A stretch of DNA of 30,077 bases from DASZXJ01 sp035545895 (GCA_035545895.1 DASZXJ010000197.1:1-30077); one strand, 5' to 3'. Counted from the first letter of the stretch, positions 15,462 through 23,262 are shown. The notes: generated from the letters alone by a model not told the origin. Program-made: numbers and translations.

Positions 15462-17159
15462 CTAGGCAAGAGGATCGGGAAGTTTTTGCGTGGGATGTGG
15501 CACGCGTCCGGGCGCATCGGGCCGGCCCATCGCGCCGCTGAAATCCATGATGTATGCAGTGACTGCCAGAATCAACTCGCCCAATGTGGCCCACAATCTT
15601 AACAGCACGCTCAGGAACCCAAGCGTGGCCTTGAAGCTCTCGCTTGCCTGAATGCTTTGCGGCAGGATCAGGTGCATGGCCCCCACGAAGACCAGTTCGC
15701 GGACGCCCAATCCGCCCGGCGACAAAACCGCCAGAAATCCTGCGCACCACGCCAGGCAATACGCGCCCGCCACGATCCACCACCAGTCCCATTTCAGGCC
15801 CAGGGGTTTCTGTAGAATGATGAAGATTGCCAGGCTCTGCCAGAGCAGACCCAATATGTTCCAAATCAGGATGCCAATCAGTTCGTAACCGCGCAAGCGC
15901 TGCACGATTGGCGGCTTTTTCAGTCGCCTCATGATCGGGTTGATGATCCAGCCATAAAAAATCCTTGGGTGCAGGAGCAGCATGAGAAACGGGACCAGCG
16001 CCATCGCGACGTACAGCCAGTATTCCGCGGTGCCGTTGAGCTGCTTGATGCCGTAATAAAGCAGACAAGTCACGGCCACGAGAATGTTGGCCATCAGAAA
16101 AATCGCCAGTTCAAGAATCTGCGTGATCGAGCAGACGCTTCCGCTGATGCCATATGGCCGTGCGAGAAAAACTCGTCCGGTGACCTGCCAAATTGCTCCG
16201 GGAAGATATCGGGCAAACTCGGAAGTTGACCAGACGCGCGTGGCCGGTGCGATGGGAATGTTGCATCCAAAGCTCGAGACGATTTTCCGCCATGCCAGCA
16301 CCCGGAAGACAAGCAGGAAGACGGAGAACATCCCCGCGGCCAGCACGAAACGCGGAATACTGACGGTTTCTGCCCTGGGTCTTACCGTTTCCCAGTTGCC
16401 GTAGACGGGCTTTAGAATGTAATAAAAGATGGCGATCGTGATGGTCACGCCGATCGCGCGTTTGACCCATGGCAGTAATGCCGCGACGAATGCGCGGAAG
16501 CGATCCTGCTGCTTCTCCGAAATTTCGAGAATTTCCTCATCCATGGATGCTTGCGATTCGCCCGTCCCCGGTCGATGCCTCGAAGGAAGCAGATTTACAC
16601 CATACTTGCGCAGCCACGGCCTGATTCGCCGGCGAATGGCGGGCATGCCGGTCAGCACGTAGTTTACCACGTTAAGCCCCAGCCGCATCACCAGCCACGT
16701 GGCGCCCAGTGCGCAAAGACCGGTGACAACCAATCCCGCCCCGATCGCGCTGTAGGTTGCCTGCTGCTTGCGCGGATCAAGGTCCACTTCCTGCAGGACG
16801 TCAAATACATATCCCGACAGCAGCGCCATCAACAAGCAGGTGATGACGATCGCGAAAAAGGCGGTCAGGAATGTAAAGACCTGCATTTCGATCGGCAAGC
16901 CGCGTCCGCGCATGACGCGGCTGGTCAATCGCCGCTTGCCGGGAAACGTCACCAGCGCAAAGCCAACGAGGAACATCGGCAAACCGAGGGGCCCGGGAAA
17001 AGCGATCCCCACCGGCAGCGCGGAAAGGACCAGCATCCACCCGATCACGTTTTTGAAAATCAGCCAGAAATACCCGGCAAAGAACGTAACGATCCGCCGC
17101 CGCAGCTTTTGGCCACGGTCGAGAAGCATTTCGCGCGGAGGTAACTGGCGTAGTGCCAT
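15462..17159 (-). CDS. Polytopic membrane protein, lysylphosphatidylglycerol synthase TM/flippase-like
   Basis: About 565 residues with many transmembrane helices. The C-terminal about 300 residues resemble the LPG_synthase_TM/AglD-type superfamily: AWRKIVSSFGCNIPI, STSEFARYLPGAIWQVTGRV and the hallmark LSPGGLGVRELVFVGAMHL. Members act in lipid flipping or lipid modification, and the substrate here is unknown. The N-terminal part has two helix pairs around PGPLGLPMFLVGFALVTFPG, reminiscent of small PGPGW membrane proteins, so this could be a fusion. A loop of about 70 residues (RHRPGTGESQASMDEEILEI) separates the halves. The ATG at 17159 gives MALRQLPPREM; an upstream ATG at 17201 adds 14 residues and cannot be excluded. 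It diverges from hpt. Confidence 0.8.
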   Translation of the reverse strand: MALRQLPPREMLLDRGQKLRRRIVTFFAGYFWLIFKNVIGWMLVLSALPVGIAFPGPLGLPMFLVGFALVTFPGKRRLTSRVMRGRGLPIEMQVFTFLTAFFAIVITCLLMALLSGYVFDVLQEVDLDPRKQQATYSAIGAGLVVTGLCALGATWLVMRLGLNVVNYVLTGMPAIRRRIRPWLRKYGVNLLPSRHRPGTGESQASMDEEILEISEKQQDRFRAFVAALLPWVKRAIGVTITIAIFYYILKPVYGNWETVRPRAETVSIPRFVLAAGMFSVFLLVFRVLAWRKIVSSFGCNIPIAPATRVWSTSEFARYLPGAIWQVTGRVFLARPYGISGSVCSITQILELAIFLMANILVAVTCLLYYGIKQLNGTAEYWLYVAMALVPFLMLLLHPRIFYGWIINPIMRRLKKPPIVQRLRGYELIGILIWNILGLLWQSLAIFIILQKPLGLKWDWWWIVAGAYCLAWCAGFLAVLSPGGLGVRELVFVGAMHLILPQSIQASESFKATLGFLSVLLRLWATLGELILAVTAYIMDFSGAMGRPDAPGRVPHPTQKLPDPLA

Positions 17160-17255
17160 CGTCCATCTGCCCGTCGAGGCGGGGGATTCTAGCCAACCCA
17201 TTCGAAGATGCGAACCTGAGTCGCGTCGATCTGATTCACAGTGTAGAGTATTTGA

Positions 17256-17810
17256 ATGCTTGGCGATATCGAACGCGTGCTGATCTCAAACGACCGGATC
17301 GCCGCTCGCGTGCGCGAAATGGCCCGCCAGATCACCGCCGACCACACATCGCCAAGCGGAAATGGCGCGGAAATCACCATCGTCCCGATCCTGACCGGCG
17401 CGATGATCTTTGCAGGCGACTTGATCCGGCAGTTGCCTCTTAAAATGCGCATCAACCTAATCACTGTCAGCAGTTATCCCGGTTCGAGCCTGCGGACCCA
17501 GGGGGCACAGGTTATTGGCCAGCAACTGGGCGATATCCATGGCCGGCATGTGCTGTTGATCGATGATATTCTGGATAGCGGCGGGACAATTAAGACCGTC
17601 GTGCCGATTCTTCGCCAGTTGGGTGCCGATACTGTGAAAGTGTGCGTTCTGCTTCGCAAGGACAGGCCCGCCGCCAACGATGTGCGCGTGGATTATGTCG
17701 GGTTTGAAATTCCCGATCAGTTCGTTGTTGGATATGGATTGGACTACAATGATTACTACCGGAACCTGCCGGATATTGTGACGCTGAAGGAGCAGATTTA
17801 CCGGCCATGA
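17256..17810 (+). CDS. hpt: Hypoxanthine phosphoribosyltransferase
   Basis: This 184-residue type I phosphoribosyltransferase converts hypoxanthine (and guanine) with PRPP to the nucleotide in purine salvage. The PRPP loop is HVLLIDDILDSGGTI, with the two acidic residues and the phosphate-binding loop. Upstream lie VPILTGAMIFAGDLIRQL and a flexible-loop segment, VSSYPGSSLRTQG. The C-terminal purine and metal site reads FVVGYGLDYNDYYRNLPDI, typical of bacterial HPRT. Length is normal. Its stop overlaps the start of the next gene (ATGA), so the two are translationally coupled. Confidence 0.95.
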   Translation: MLGDIERVLISNDRIAARVREMARQITADHTSPSGNGAEITIVPILTGAMIFAGDLIRQLPLKMRINLITVSSYPGSSLRTQGAQVIGQQLGDIHGRHVLLIDDILDSGGTIKTVVPILRQLGADTVKVCVLLRKDRPAANDVRVDYVGFEIPDQFVVGYGLDYNDYYRNLPDIVTLKEQIYRP

Positions 17811-18421
17811 GCGGCATACTGAAACGATCCGAACAAGCGACAGCCATCTCGCCTGCGTGCAACACCGCCGGCGCCGCGCCCGCCGTGCCGGCAGTCGGAG
17901 CGGCTTCGCCGCTGGCGGCGCTGCTGACTCGCCATATTTTTCAGGATGGCGAAATCATCCTGTTGATCCTCAAGCCCTCGATATTTTTCATTGTCCTGAG
18001 CATGTTGCGGTCCGCGGCTGTCGTGCTGATCCTCATGATCGCGGCTGTCTTGTTTGATGCTCACCTGCCCGGTCAGCCCCGATCTTATGTGGAAGCCGGC
18101 GCTTGTATCTTGGCGGCACGATTCATGTGGTCGGTCCTGCAATGGACCAGCCGGCTTTATGTGCTGACCGACATGCGTTTGGTCAGCCTGTCGGGCGTGC
18201 TGGCGCTGGACATTTTCGATTGCCCGCTTCGCAAGGTTGCACGAACTCGCGTTTTCCGTTCGATGCGCGAGCGGCTTTTTGGCCTGGGATCGATCGAAAT
18301 CATTCCATCGGATGAAAATCTGCCCATCACCCTCTGGCAGACGGTGTCCAACCCGCTGGCGGTCAATGACCAGATTGTTGCTGCAATGAACCGCGCCAAG
18401 CAGGGGCGTTGCGAGTCTTAA
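17807..18421 (+). CDS. Membrane protein with bacterial PH (YdbT-like) domain
   Basis: This 204-residue protein is coupled to hpt by an ATGA overlap. Residues 1-45 are Ala/Pro-rich and probably disordered. Two hydrophobic stretches follow (about residues 49-86 and 95-115). The C-terminal part matches bacterial PH-like domains: WTSRLYVLTDMRLVSLSGVL, then CPLRKVARTRVFRS and ERLFGLGSIEIIPS. Such domains occur in membrane proteins of unknown function. Its TAA stop overlaps the TAA stop of the convergent amidohydrolase within the tetranucleotide TTAA (18418-18421). Confidence 0.8.
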   Translation: MSGILKRSEQATAISPACNTAGAAPAVPAVGAASPLAALLTRHIFQDGEIILLILKPSIFFIVLSMLRSAAVVLILMIAAVLFDAHLPGQPRSYVEAGACILAARFMWSVLQWTSRLYVLTDMRLVSLSGVLALDIFDCPLRKVARTRVFRSMRERLFGLGSIEIIPSDENLPITLWQTVSNPLAVNDQIVAAMNRAKQGRCES

Positions 18422-19641
18422 TCGCCAATTCTTTTCCCATCGATCCAGACGGATTTTGGAATGGCCGCACTCTGAAGAATTGCTTCAAGCGGATCGGAGG
18501 CGGTCGAATCAAACACCAAAAAATCGGCGAATTTGCCGGGCTGAAGGCTCCCTATTTCCCGCTGCATGCCCAATGCTCGCGCTCCGCGAATCGTGCCCAT
18601 TTCCCAAATTGTTTGAACCGGTATTTCAGGCGCGATTTTTCTCAACAGACGCAAGTCATCCAGCAGATTCAGGTCCGGCGAACTGGCGCAGCTATCGGTT
18701 CCCACTGCCACGTTCATTCCCTGAGCCAACATCTCGCGCCATCGATGAGGCGGATGCCCGAAATATTTGTGAGTCCTCGGGCAATAGACCACGCTCGCTT
18801 GTCCGCGCGATAAAATCTCTAGTTCCTGATTATCGCAATAATTCACATGTGCGAGCAGCGTTGGATAGTCGAGCAATCCAACCGCTTGCGCCATCGCGAT
18901 AGGTGAGCCTTGAAACGTCGGCACGCCTTCGCGCCATGTACCTAGCTGTTCCCAGACCCAGCGGAATGGTCCCATGGATGACTGGAGAAATGTCAACTCG
19001 TCGAACGTTTCAGCCAAATGCGTAGCCAACGGCAATTGATTCGCGCGGGCAAACTGAAGGCACGCCCGATATCCATCGATATCGACGGTATAGGGAGCAT
19101 GCGGCGTCAATCCAATTTTCAATTTTGGCGTATCATGTTTCCGATCCACCGCGGGGCCAAACAATTCATCAAAGCGATGTCGAAATGCGCCCAGCCCCAG
19201 AACTTCCCCAAAACTGATGGCGCGAAGCGGCGAGCCGGCAAGGACGGGCCGGGTGATCGCCGCTTTTTGGGTGATATCGCCGACGCACGTGACGCCAAAC
19301 CGTACGCATTGATCGATGCCAAGCTTCGCCGCGGTGGTCGCATCCGGGTTCTGCATCCGCTGGCGCATGCTTAAAATCCACTGCGCGAACGTTCCGCCCG
19401 GCGAGTTTCCGGCCGTACAACTGCTCAACTCCAAATGTGTGTGAGCATTAACCAAACCCGGCAAGACAACGGCGTTGCCAAAATCGTGGACTTCGGCATT
19501 TGGATCAGCTCGCTTGATTGATTCGCGCGATCCCATCGCCACAATCCGCCCGGCCTGCACGGCAAAGCCGCCGTCCTGAAAAGCAGGCGACTCAATCGGC
19601 GCAATCCAATCCGCAAGAAATAATGTGGTCTGCGCATCCAT
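18418..19641 (-). CDS. Amidohydrolase, MtaD/aminofutalosine-deaminase-like
   Basis: This 407-residue metal-dependent hydrolase belongs to the cytosine-deaminase/ATZ branch of the amidohydrolases. Zinc-site residues appear in order: VLPGLVNAHTHLELS (HxH), LTPHAPYTVD, LATHLAETFDELTFL, LLAHVNYC and NVAVGTDSCASSPDLNLLDD (Asp). The segment VYCPRTHKYFGHPPH is typical of MTA/SAH or aminofutalosine deaminases, but the substrate cannot be fixed from sequence. The ATG at 19641 was chosen because MDAQTTLFLADWIAPIESPA is a normal N-terminal strand; an upstream extension runs into an inverted-repeat element. No ribosome-binding site is visible, and the element begins only 12 bp upstream. Confidence 0.87.
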   Translation of the reverse strand: MDAQTTLFLADWIAPIESPAFQDGGFAVQAGRIVAMGSRESIKRADPNAEVHDFGNAVVLPGLVNAHTHLELSSCTAGNSPGGTFAQWILSMRQRMQNPDATTAAKLGIDQCVRFGVTCVGDITQKAAITRPVLAGSPLRAISFGEVLGLGAFRHRFDELFGPAVDRKHDTPKLKIGLTPHAPYTVDIDGYRACLQFARANQLPLATHLAETFDELTFLQSSMGPFRWVWEQLGTWREGVPTFQGSPIAMAQAVGLLDYPTLLAHVNYCDNQELEILSRGQASVVYCPRTHKYFGHPPHRWREMLAQGMNVAVGTDSCASSPDLNLLDDLRLLRKIAPEIPVQTIWEMGTIRGARALGMQREIGSLQPGKFADFLVFDSTASDPLEAILQSAAIPKSVWIDGKRIGD

Positions 19642-19653
19642 TTGAAAAATGTC

Positions 19654-19731
19654 AGCCACGGAGTGCACGGAGGACACAGAGAAGATATCGATAAAATGTG
19701 CTGCTCTGTGTCCTCTGTGCACTGTGTGGCT
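19654..19731. repeat. 78-bp intergenic inverted repeat
   Basis: Two 28-base arms (19654-19681 and 19704-19731) are inverted copies matching at 25 of 28 positions, around a 22-base loop. The left arm begins AGCCACGGAGTGCACGGAGG. The element fills almost the whole 94-bp gap between the genes at 19641 and 19736. Sequences of this general look (CCACGGAG...CTCTGTGTCCTCTGTG) are, from memory, dispersed in many environmental bacterial genomes; this was not checked. It could fold into a long RNA hairpin between the two genes. Confidence 0.75.
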
Positions 19732-19735
19732 AAAT

Positions 19736-20383
19736 TCATTCTCCCGAATCTTCCTTCAACTCATCCGCCAGCATTTGCGCGACCTGCCTGGCGCGGGCCA
19801 GTCGTCGCTTGGCGATTTGCCTGACCGGCTCGAAATGAAAGCCATCTTTCAGTCGGGCTTCCCAGTAGCCGTATTGTTCGCGTTTGTCGCAGCCTTCGAC
19901 CAGTTGAACGATCCCATCTCCCTGCCGGGCCAGTTGAATCATCTGGCCGACGAGTCCGATGATGCCGAAGTCTTCGAGATTCACCGCGTCGGCGAGCAGC
20001 CGCGCATCTTCAAGCATCGGCGGGCGGTGGGGCGTTTCATGCAGCAACCGGGCGACCCGGTCCAGCAATTCATCATCGGCATCATCGGAAAGCGTGGAAA
20101 TCAAAAGCTCGGCGGCCTGTTCGGCGCGGTCGCGCAGATTGGTTTTGCCCAATTTCCCCGCGCTGGGCAGCTTGGCCTGACGCATCGGAAGCTGCATCGC
20201 CCAGCAAGCCACTTCCAGCGAGCGCACATCGGGATCGGCCACCAGATCCAGCCTCACTAATCGCTGGACGCGCCGCCACAGACGCCTGGCATCATCGATC
20301 AGCCGAGCACCTTCGGTGCTGTGCTCGTCAACCGTCTGCAGCGCGCTGGCCAGGCGTTTGCTCAACTTCCCATCTAATGGCAT
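19736..20383 (-). CDS. Uncharacterised helical protein, possibly degenerate HD-like
   Basis: This 215-residue, mostly helical protein is not confidently assigned. The stretch LHETPHRPPMLEDARLLADAVNLEDFGIIGL-like (residues about 118-147) resembles the region of HD phosphohydrolases that normally reads DADRLDALGAIGI. The preceding HD metal dyad is not recognisable, so catalysis by that mechanism is doubtful. The C-terminal about 35 residues (VRQIAKRRLARARQVAQMLA) form a basic helix. The ATG at 20383 is preceded by an AGGGA-like motif. It lies upstream of the amidohydrolase on the same strand, separated by the inverted repeat. Confidence 0.65.
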   Translation of the reverse strand: MPLDGKLSKRLASALQTVDEHSTEGARLIDDARRLWRRVQRLVRLDLVADPDVRSLEVACWAMQLPMRQAKLPSAGKLGKTNLRDRAEQAAELLISTLSDDADDELLDRVARLLHETPHRPPMLEDARLLADAVNLEDFGIIGLVGQMIQLARQGDGIVQLVEGCDKREQYGYWEARLKDGFHFEPVRQIAKRRLARARQVAQMLADELKEDSGE

Positions 20384-20674
20384 GCGTCGCGTCCCTGCGG
20401 TGGTGAGGCAGTATAGGTTAAATTATGATTCTGATCGAGCGACGCGCTCGTTATATAAGCCAGTTTTCCGTCTTAATTCCAAGTATGTATGTGAAATGGG
20501 CATCGGCAGTCAAAATGACAAAGTTATTTGTCCGCGCGATCGCGGCAATCTGTGCATCAATTGCGGGGATTGGCCTGCCAAGACGTCGCAACTCAGATTT
20601 AATGCGTCCAAACTCAACTGCTGCAACTGCATCAAATTCAATTTCTGCGAAAGTCAAAATAAATTCAGATAAGT

Positions 20675-20682
20675 CCAATTCG
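20675..20682. repeat. Target-site duplication, left copy
   Basis: CCAATTCG directly precedes the MITE terminal repeat and is repeated exactly at 20797-20804. Confidence 0.85.
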
Positions 20683-20796
20683 GGTACTGGTGCAGTTTGA
20701 AGAAAAAGGAGAGTTTATTGTGACATGGGCTTTCCAGCCCATGCGGTACTTTGCACGGCCTGGAAAGGCCGTGTCACATCAAACTGCACCAATACC
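20683..20796. mobile_element. 114-bp MITE (copy C) inserted in vapC
   Basis: The element begins GGTACTGGTGCAGTTTGA (20683-20700) and ends with its inverted copy TCAAACTGCACCAATACC (20779-20796), 17 of 18 positions matching. Inside are two hairpins: CATGGGCT-TTCC-AGCCCATG and CACGGCCT-GGAA-AGGCCGTG, bounded by GTGACA (20720-20725) and TGTCAC (20772-20777). It encodes no protein. An 8-bp direct repeat, CCAATTCG, flanks it. These are the marks of a non-autonomous element moved in trans by a transposase; no transposase gene is in the window. Confidence 0.88.
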
Positions 20797-20804
20797 CCAA
20801 TTCG
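20797..20804. repeat. Target-site duplication, right copy
   Basis: CCAATTCG, identical to 20675-20682, immediately follows the MITE. Confidence 0.85.
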
Positions 20805-20967
20805 TTTTTGGCAACGTGCGCACTGTTAAAAACCATATACCACAATTCGCCAATCGAAGGGCGGCTCAGGAAGAACTGGCTATCAATGCTGGTGCAAATC
20901 CGGTCCAACGGTTTCGCCAATTTTCGAAACATTGCGCTGGCGTGGTTTGTATCAAGCAAATAGCTAT

Positions 20968-21237
20968 TCATTGAATTCGCGGAAATGTCGTCCAGGATTG
21001 AAGTTCCGATTCAACCTCAGCCTGCTTTTCATTTTGCAACTCGGCAAGAAATTGATCGATCTCATTTGGGTCGCCATGCCAATGAGCGCTGCTGTTCAAG
21101 ATCGCTTCGGCTGTCCCTCTTTTCGCTTGGTTATTGCCTGGGCCGATAGTCTCAACGGCGACAACAGTACCCTCTGGAAGCTGCAGCGAGCCTTCCAGCA
21201 CGATAACGCCGTTTGTAACTTTGCCGCTATAGGTCAT
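20968..21237 (-). CDS. Antitoxin-like protein of the VapBC pair
   Basis: This 89-residue protein starts MTYSGKVTNGVIVLEGSLQL then PEGTVVAVE, a short beta-rich N-terminus resembling the AbrB/DUF104-like antitoxins that commonly precede PIN toxins. The C-terminal half is helical and acidic (DPNEIDQFLAELQNEKQAEV), as expected for the toxin-binding part. The stop overlaps the toxin ATG (ATGA), the usual coupling in such operons. The toxin gene is disrupted by a MITE, so this may now be an orphan antitoxin, intact because it is harmless or because it still controls related toxins. The exact antitoxin family is not certain. Confidence 0.75.
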   Translation of the reverse strand: MTYSGKVTNGVIVLEGSLQLPEGTVVAVETIGPGNNQAKRGTAEAILNSSAHWHGDPNEIDQFLAELQNEKQAEVESELQSWTTFPRIQ

Positions 21238-21245
21238 TTCTACCC

Positions 21246-21274
21246 ATTATATCGGCACGAAATGACGAATCCAA
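21246..21274 (-). promoter_or_regulatory. Candidate promoter of the toxin-antitoxin operon
   Basis: On the minus strand TTGGAT (21274-21269), a 17-bp spacer and TATAAT (21251-21246) make a good sigma-70-type match. Transcription would begin near 21239, only a base or two before the antitoxin ATG at 21237, implying a leaderless mRNA. No ribosome-binding site is visible, which agrees. Confidence 0.5.
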
Positions 21275-21294
21275 AGGAATATGAGAATTCGAAA

Positions 21295-22590
21295 CTATCT
21301 CACCAGCGTCGCCGTTCGTTCCGGCCCCACGCTGACCATGCGAATCGGCGCACCAGCCAGCACTTCCAGGCGCTTGACGTAGGCTTGGGTCTCCTTCGGC
21401 AGCTCCTCAAATCGGCGGCACCTGGTAATGTCTTCCTTCCAGCCGGGAAGTGTTTCGTAAATCGGCTCGACCTCGGCCAGCGTGTCCATGTCGGCGCGGA
21501 AATATTCCAGCCGCGAGCCTCGGTAATTGTAACCCGTGCAGATGCGCACGTGATCCAACCCGGTGAGAACGTCAAGGAGCATCAACGCGATCTGCGTAGC
21601 TCCGGACAAATCGACGGAATATTTCACGGCCATCGCGTCAAACCAGCCACATCTTCGAGGCCGACGCGTCGTCGTGCCGTATTCGTTTCCCTTTTCGCGA
21701 ATGTAGTTGCCAATGGTGTTGTCCTGCTCCGTCGGGAAAGGCCCGCCGCCTACACGCGTGCTGTACGCCTTCATGATACCGACATAATTCTGCACCGCCT
21801 GCGGCGGAACGCCCGACCCCGTGAACAAACCCAGACTGGAACAACTTGAACTGGTCACGTACGGGTATGTGCCATGATCGATATCAAGCAAGGCGGCATG
21901 AGCGCCTTCAAACACGATCCGTTTGCCCTGCTTGTTATATTGCAGCAGCAGATAGCCGACATCATCGACAAACGGCGCAATTCGCCGTCCGTAGTCGCGG
22001 TATTGTTCAAACACCGCTTTCCAATCCAGCGGCGGAGCATCGTAGAGCACCTGCAATACCTTATTACGCTCGACGACAATCCGACCCACTCGATCGCGCA
22101 GCCGCTGCTCGTTGACCAGGTCCGCGATTCGAATGGCCGTGCTGCGGTGCATTTTGTCGGCATAAGTGGGGCCGATGCCCCGACGGGTCGTGCCGATGGC
22201 TGCGCCTTCGGCGCTGGATTCGCGCGCGGCGTCTTCGGCCTTGTGATAGGGCATGACCACGTGGGCTTTATAGCTGATTCGCAGATTGGCGGGCGAAATC
22301 GCAATTCCACGTCCGACAAATTCGTCCATCTCTTTCAGCAACACCTCGGGATCAAGCACCACGCCATTGCCGATGAGGTTCATCACGCCCGGGCGAAAAA
22401 TTCCGACCGGTAGGAGGTGGGTCGCATATTTTTCATTGCCGATGCGCACCGAATGTCCCGCATTCGCGCCGCCGCAATAGCGGACGATGACGTCCGCCTG
22501 TTCCGCCAGGAAATCGGCGATCTTGCCTTTGCCTTCGTCGCCCCATTGCAAGCCGACGACGCACGTATTGCCTTCCAGTCGTGGAATCAC
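21295..22590 (-). CDS. purA: Adenylosuccinate synthetase
   Basis: This 431-residue cytoplasmic enzyme makes adenylosuccinate from IMP, Asp and GTP, the first committed step to AMP. Signatures are the P-loop LQWGDEGKGKIADFLAE, GGANAGHSVRIG, TTRRGIGPTYADK, DIDHGTYPYVTSSS, TRVGGGPFPTEQ, TTTRRPRRCGWFD and YETLPGWKEDI. The bacterial EGAQG motif reads EGAHAALLD, closer to eukaryotic enzymes (EGANAALLD, from memory). The start is a GTG at 22590 with AGAGG about 8 bp upstream; no other start fits the MIPRLEGNTCVVG N-terminus. It follows the RTX gene by 11 bp and may be co-transcribed with it. Confidence 0.96.
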   Translation of the reverse strand: MIPRLEGNTCVVGLQWGDEGKGKIADFLAEQADVIVRYCGGANAGHSVRIGNEKYATHLLPVGIFRPGVMNLIGNGVVLDPEVLLKEMDEFVGRGIAISPANLRISYKAHVVMPYHKAEDAARESSAEGAAIGTTRRGIGPTYADKMHRSTAIRIADLVNEQRLRDRVGRIVVERNKVLQVLYDAPPLDWKAVFEQYRDYGRRIAPFVDDVGYLLLQYNKQGKRIVFEGAHAALLDIDHGTYPYVTSSSCSSLGLFTGSGVPPQAVQNYVGIMKAYSTRVGGGPFPTEQDNTIGNYIREKGNEYGTTTRRPRRCGWFDAMAVKYSVDLSGATQIALMLLDVLTGLDHVRICTGYNYRGSRLEYFRADMDTLAEVEPIYETLPGWKEDITRCRRFEELPKETQAYVKRLEVLAGAPIRMVSVGPERTATLVR

Positions 22591-22601
22591 TTCAAAGCCT
22601 C

Positions 22602-23255
22602 TTAAGATTTCTGTGTGTGTTCAAGCCCGACGAAATTGTCCTGCGAAAAATCGCCGAACCCGAAATCATCACCCAAGCCGCCGTCCAGGCGGTCGCTGGT
22701 TGAATCCTGCCCCTGGATCGTATCATTTCCCGCCTGGCCGTACATGGCGTCGATGCCGAGCCCGCCAATCAGCGAATCGTTGCCCATGCCGCCATCAAGA
22801 AAATCAGGCCCCAGGTCGCCGTCGAGAATATCGTTGCCCTCTTCTCCGTAGATGATGTCGCGATTCCCGCCGCCATTGATGAAATCGGCGCCAAGCCCGC
22901 CATAGATGCGGTCGCGTCCCGACCCGCCAAAGATCGTGTCGTTCCCGCCCGAGCCATAGATGGTCGTCGGCTGCTGGAACGTTGAATCGCCTTTTTCAAA
23001 GACGACGCGATCATTACCCAGCCCGGCTTGGACGATGATCGTTTGAATGCCCGCCAGCGGAATGCGCTGGGTCACGCCATTGATGACCACCGTCAAGTCG
23101 CCGCGCGTCTTCAACTCAACAAGAACGCGAATGTTGTCATTTTTATGCGTGCCGATGATTTGCAACTGCGAACCGACCAGCGCCGCAGCGAACAACTGGC
23201 GAGGTTCCAGGTCTTCGATCATCGCCGGACTTGTAACTTGCGATTGAGCAGCCAC
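22602..23255 (-). CDS. Secreted-type RTX (hemolysin-type calcium-binding) repeat protein
   Basis: This 217-residue protein contains roughly eight glycine-aspartate nonapeptides of the RTX type from about residue 95 on (IYGSGGNDTIFGG, IYGGLGADFINGG, IYGEEGNDILDGD, GGLGDDFGFGD), which fold into a calcium-binding beta roll. The start is the GTG at 23255, because a perfect AAGGAG lies 7 bp upstream; an earlier ATG at 23285 lacks one. The N-terminus contains IEDLEPRQLFAAA, a motif I associate with surface or secreted planctomycete repeat proteins. There is no classical signal peptide. Probably extracellular or cell-surface; ligand unknown. Confidence 0.87.
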   Translation of the reverse strand: MAAQSQVTSPAMIEDLEPRQLFAAALVGSQLQIIGTHKNDNIRVLVELKTRGDLTVVINGVTQRIPLAGIQTIIVQAGLGNDRVVFEKGDSTFQQPTTIYGSGGNDTIFGGSGRDRIYGGLGADFINGGGNRDIIYGEEGNDILDGDLGPDFLDGGMGNDSLIGGLGIDAMYGQAGNDTIQGQDSTSDRLDGGLGDDFGFGDFSQDNFVGLEHTQKS

Positions 23256-23262
23256 GGTGTAT

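Larger units (their letters stand above)
20451..20971 (-). pseudogene. vapC: VapC-type PIN-domain toxin gene interrupted by a MITE
   Basis: The N-terminal part begins at ATG 20971 (MNSYLLDTNHASAMFRKLAK, with the PIN Asp in LLDTN and Glu in PSIGELWYMVF) and runs into the inserted element, ending at a stop at 20776-20774. The C-terminal part continues after the element to 20451 (EFDAVAAVEFGRIKSELRR, GRPIPAIDAQIAAIA, LTADAHFTYILG, ENW). Deleting the 114-bp element and one 8-bp duplicate leaves 399 bp, an uninterrupted frame of 132 residues, the normal VapC size. The junction reads HVAKNELDLSEFILTFAEIE. Known VapC proteins are Mg-dependent RNases. The ATG overlaps the antitoxin stop (ATGA). As it stands, no intact toxin can be made. 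Confidence 0.9.

Noticed and set aside
20451..20678. Separate 75-residue gene starting at TTG
   Set aside because: It is the C-terminal half of the interrupted PIN toxin; joining it to the upstream half after removing the MITE gives one normal-length frame.
20690..20974. Plus-strand open frame through the MITE
   Set aside because: It reads the hairpin element and the antisense of vapC; no coding support.
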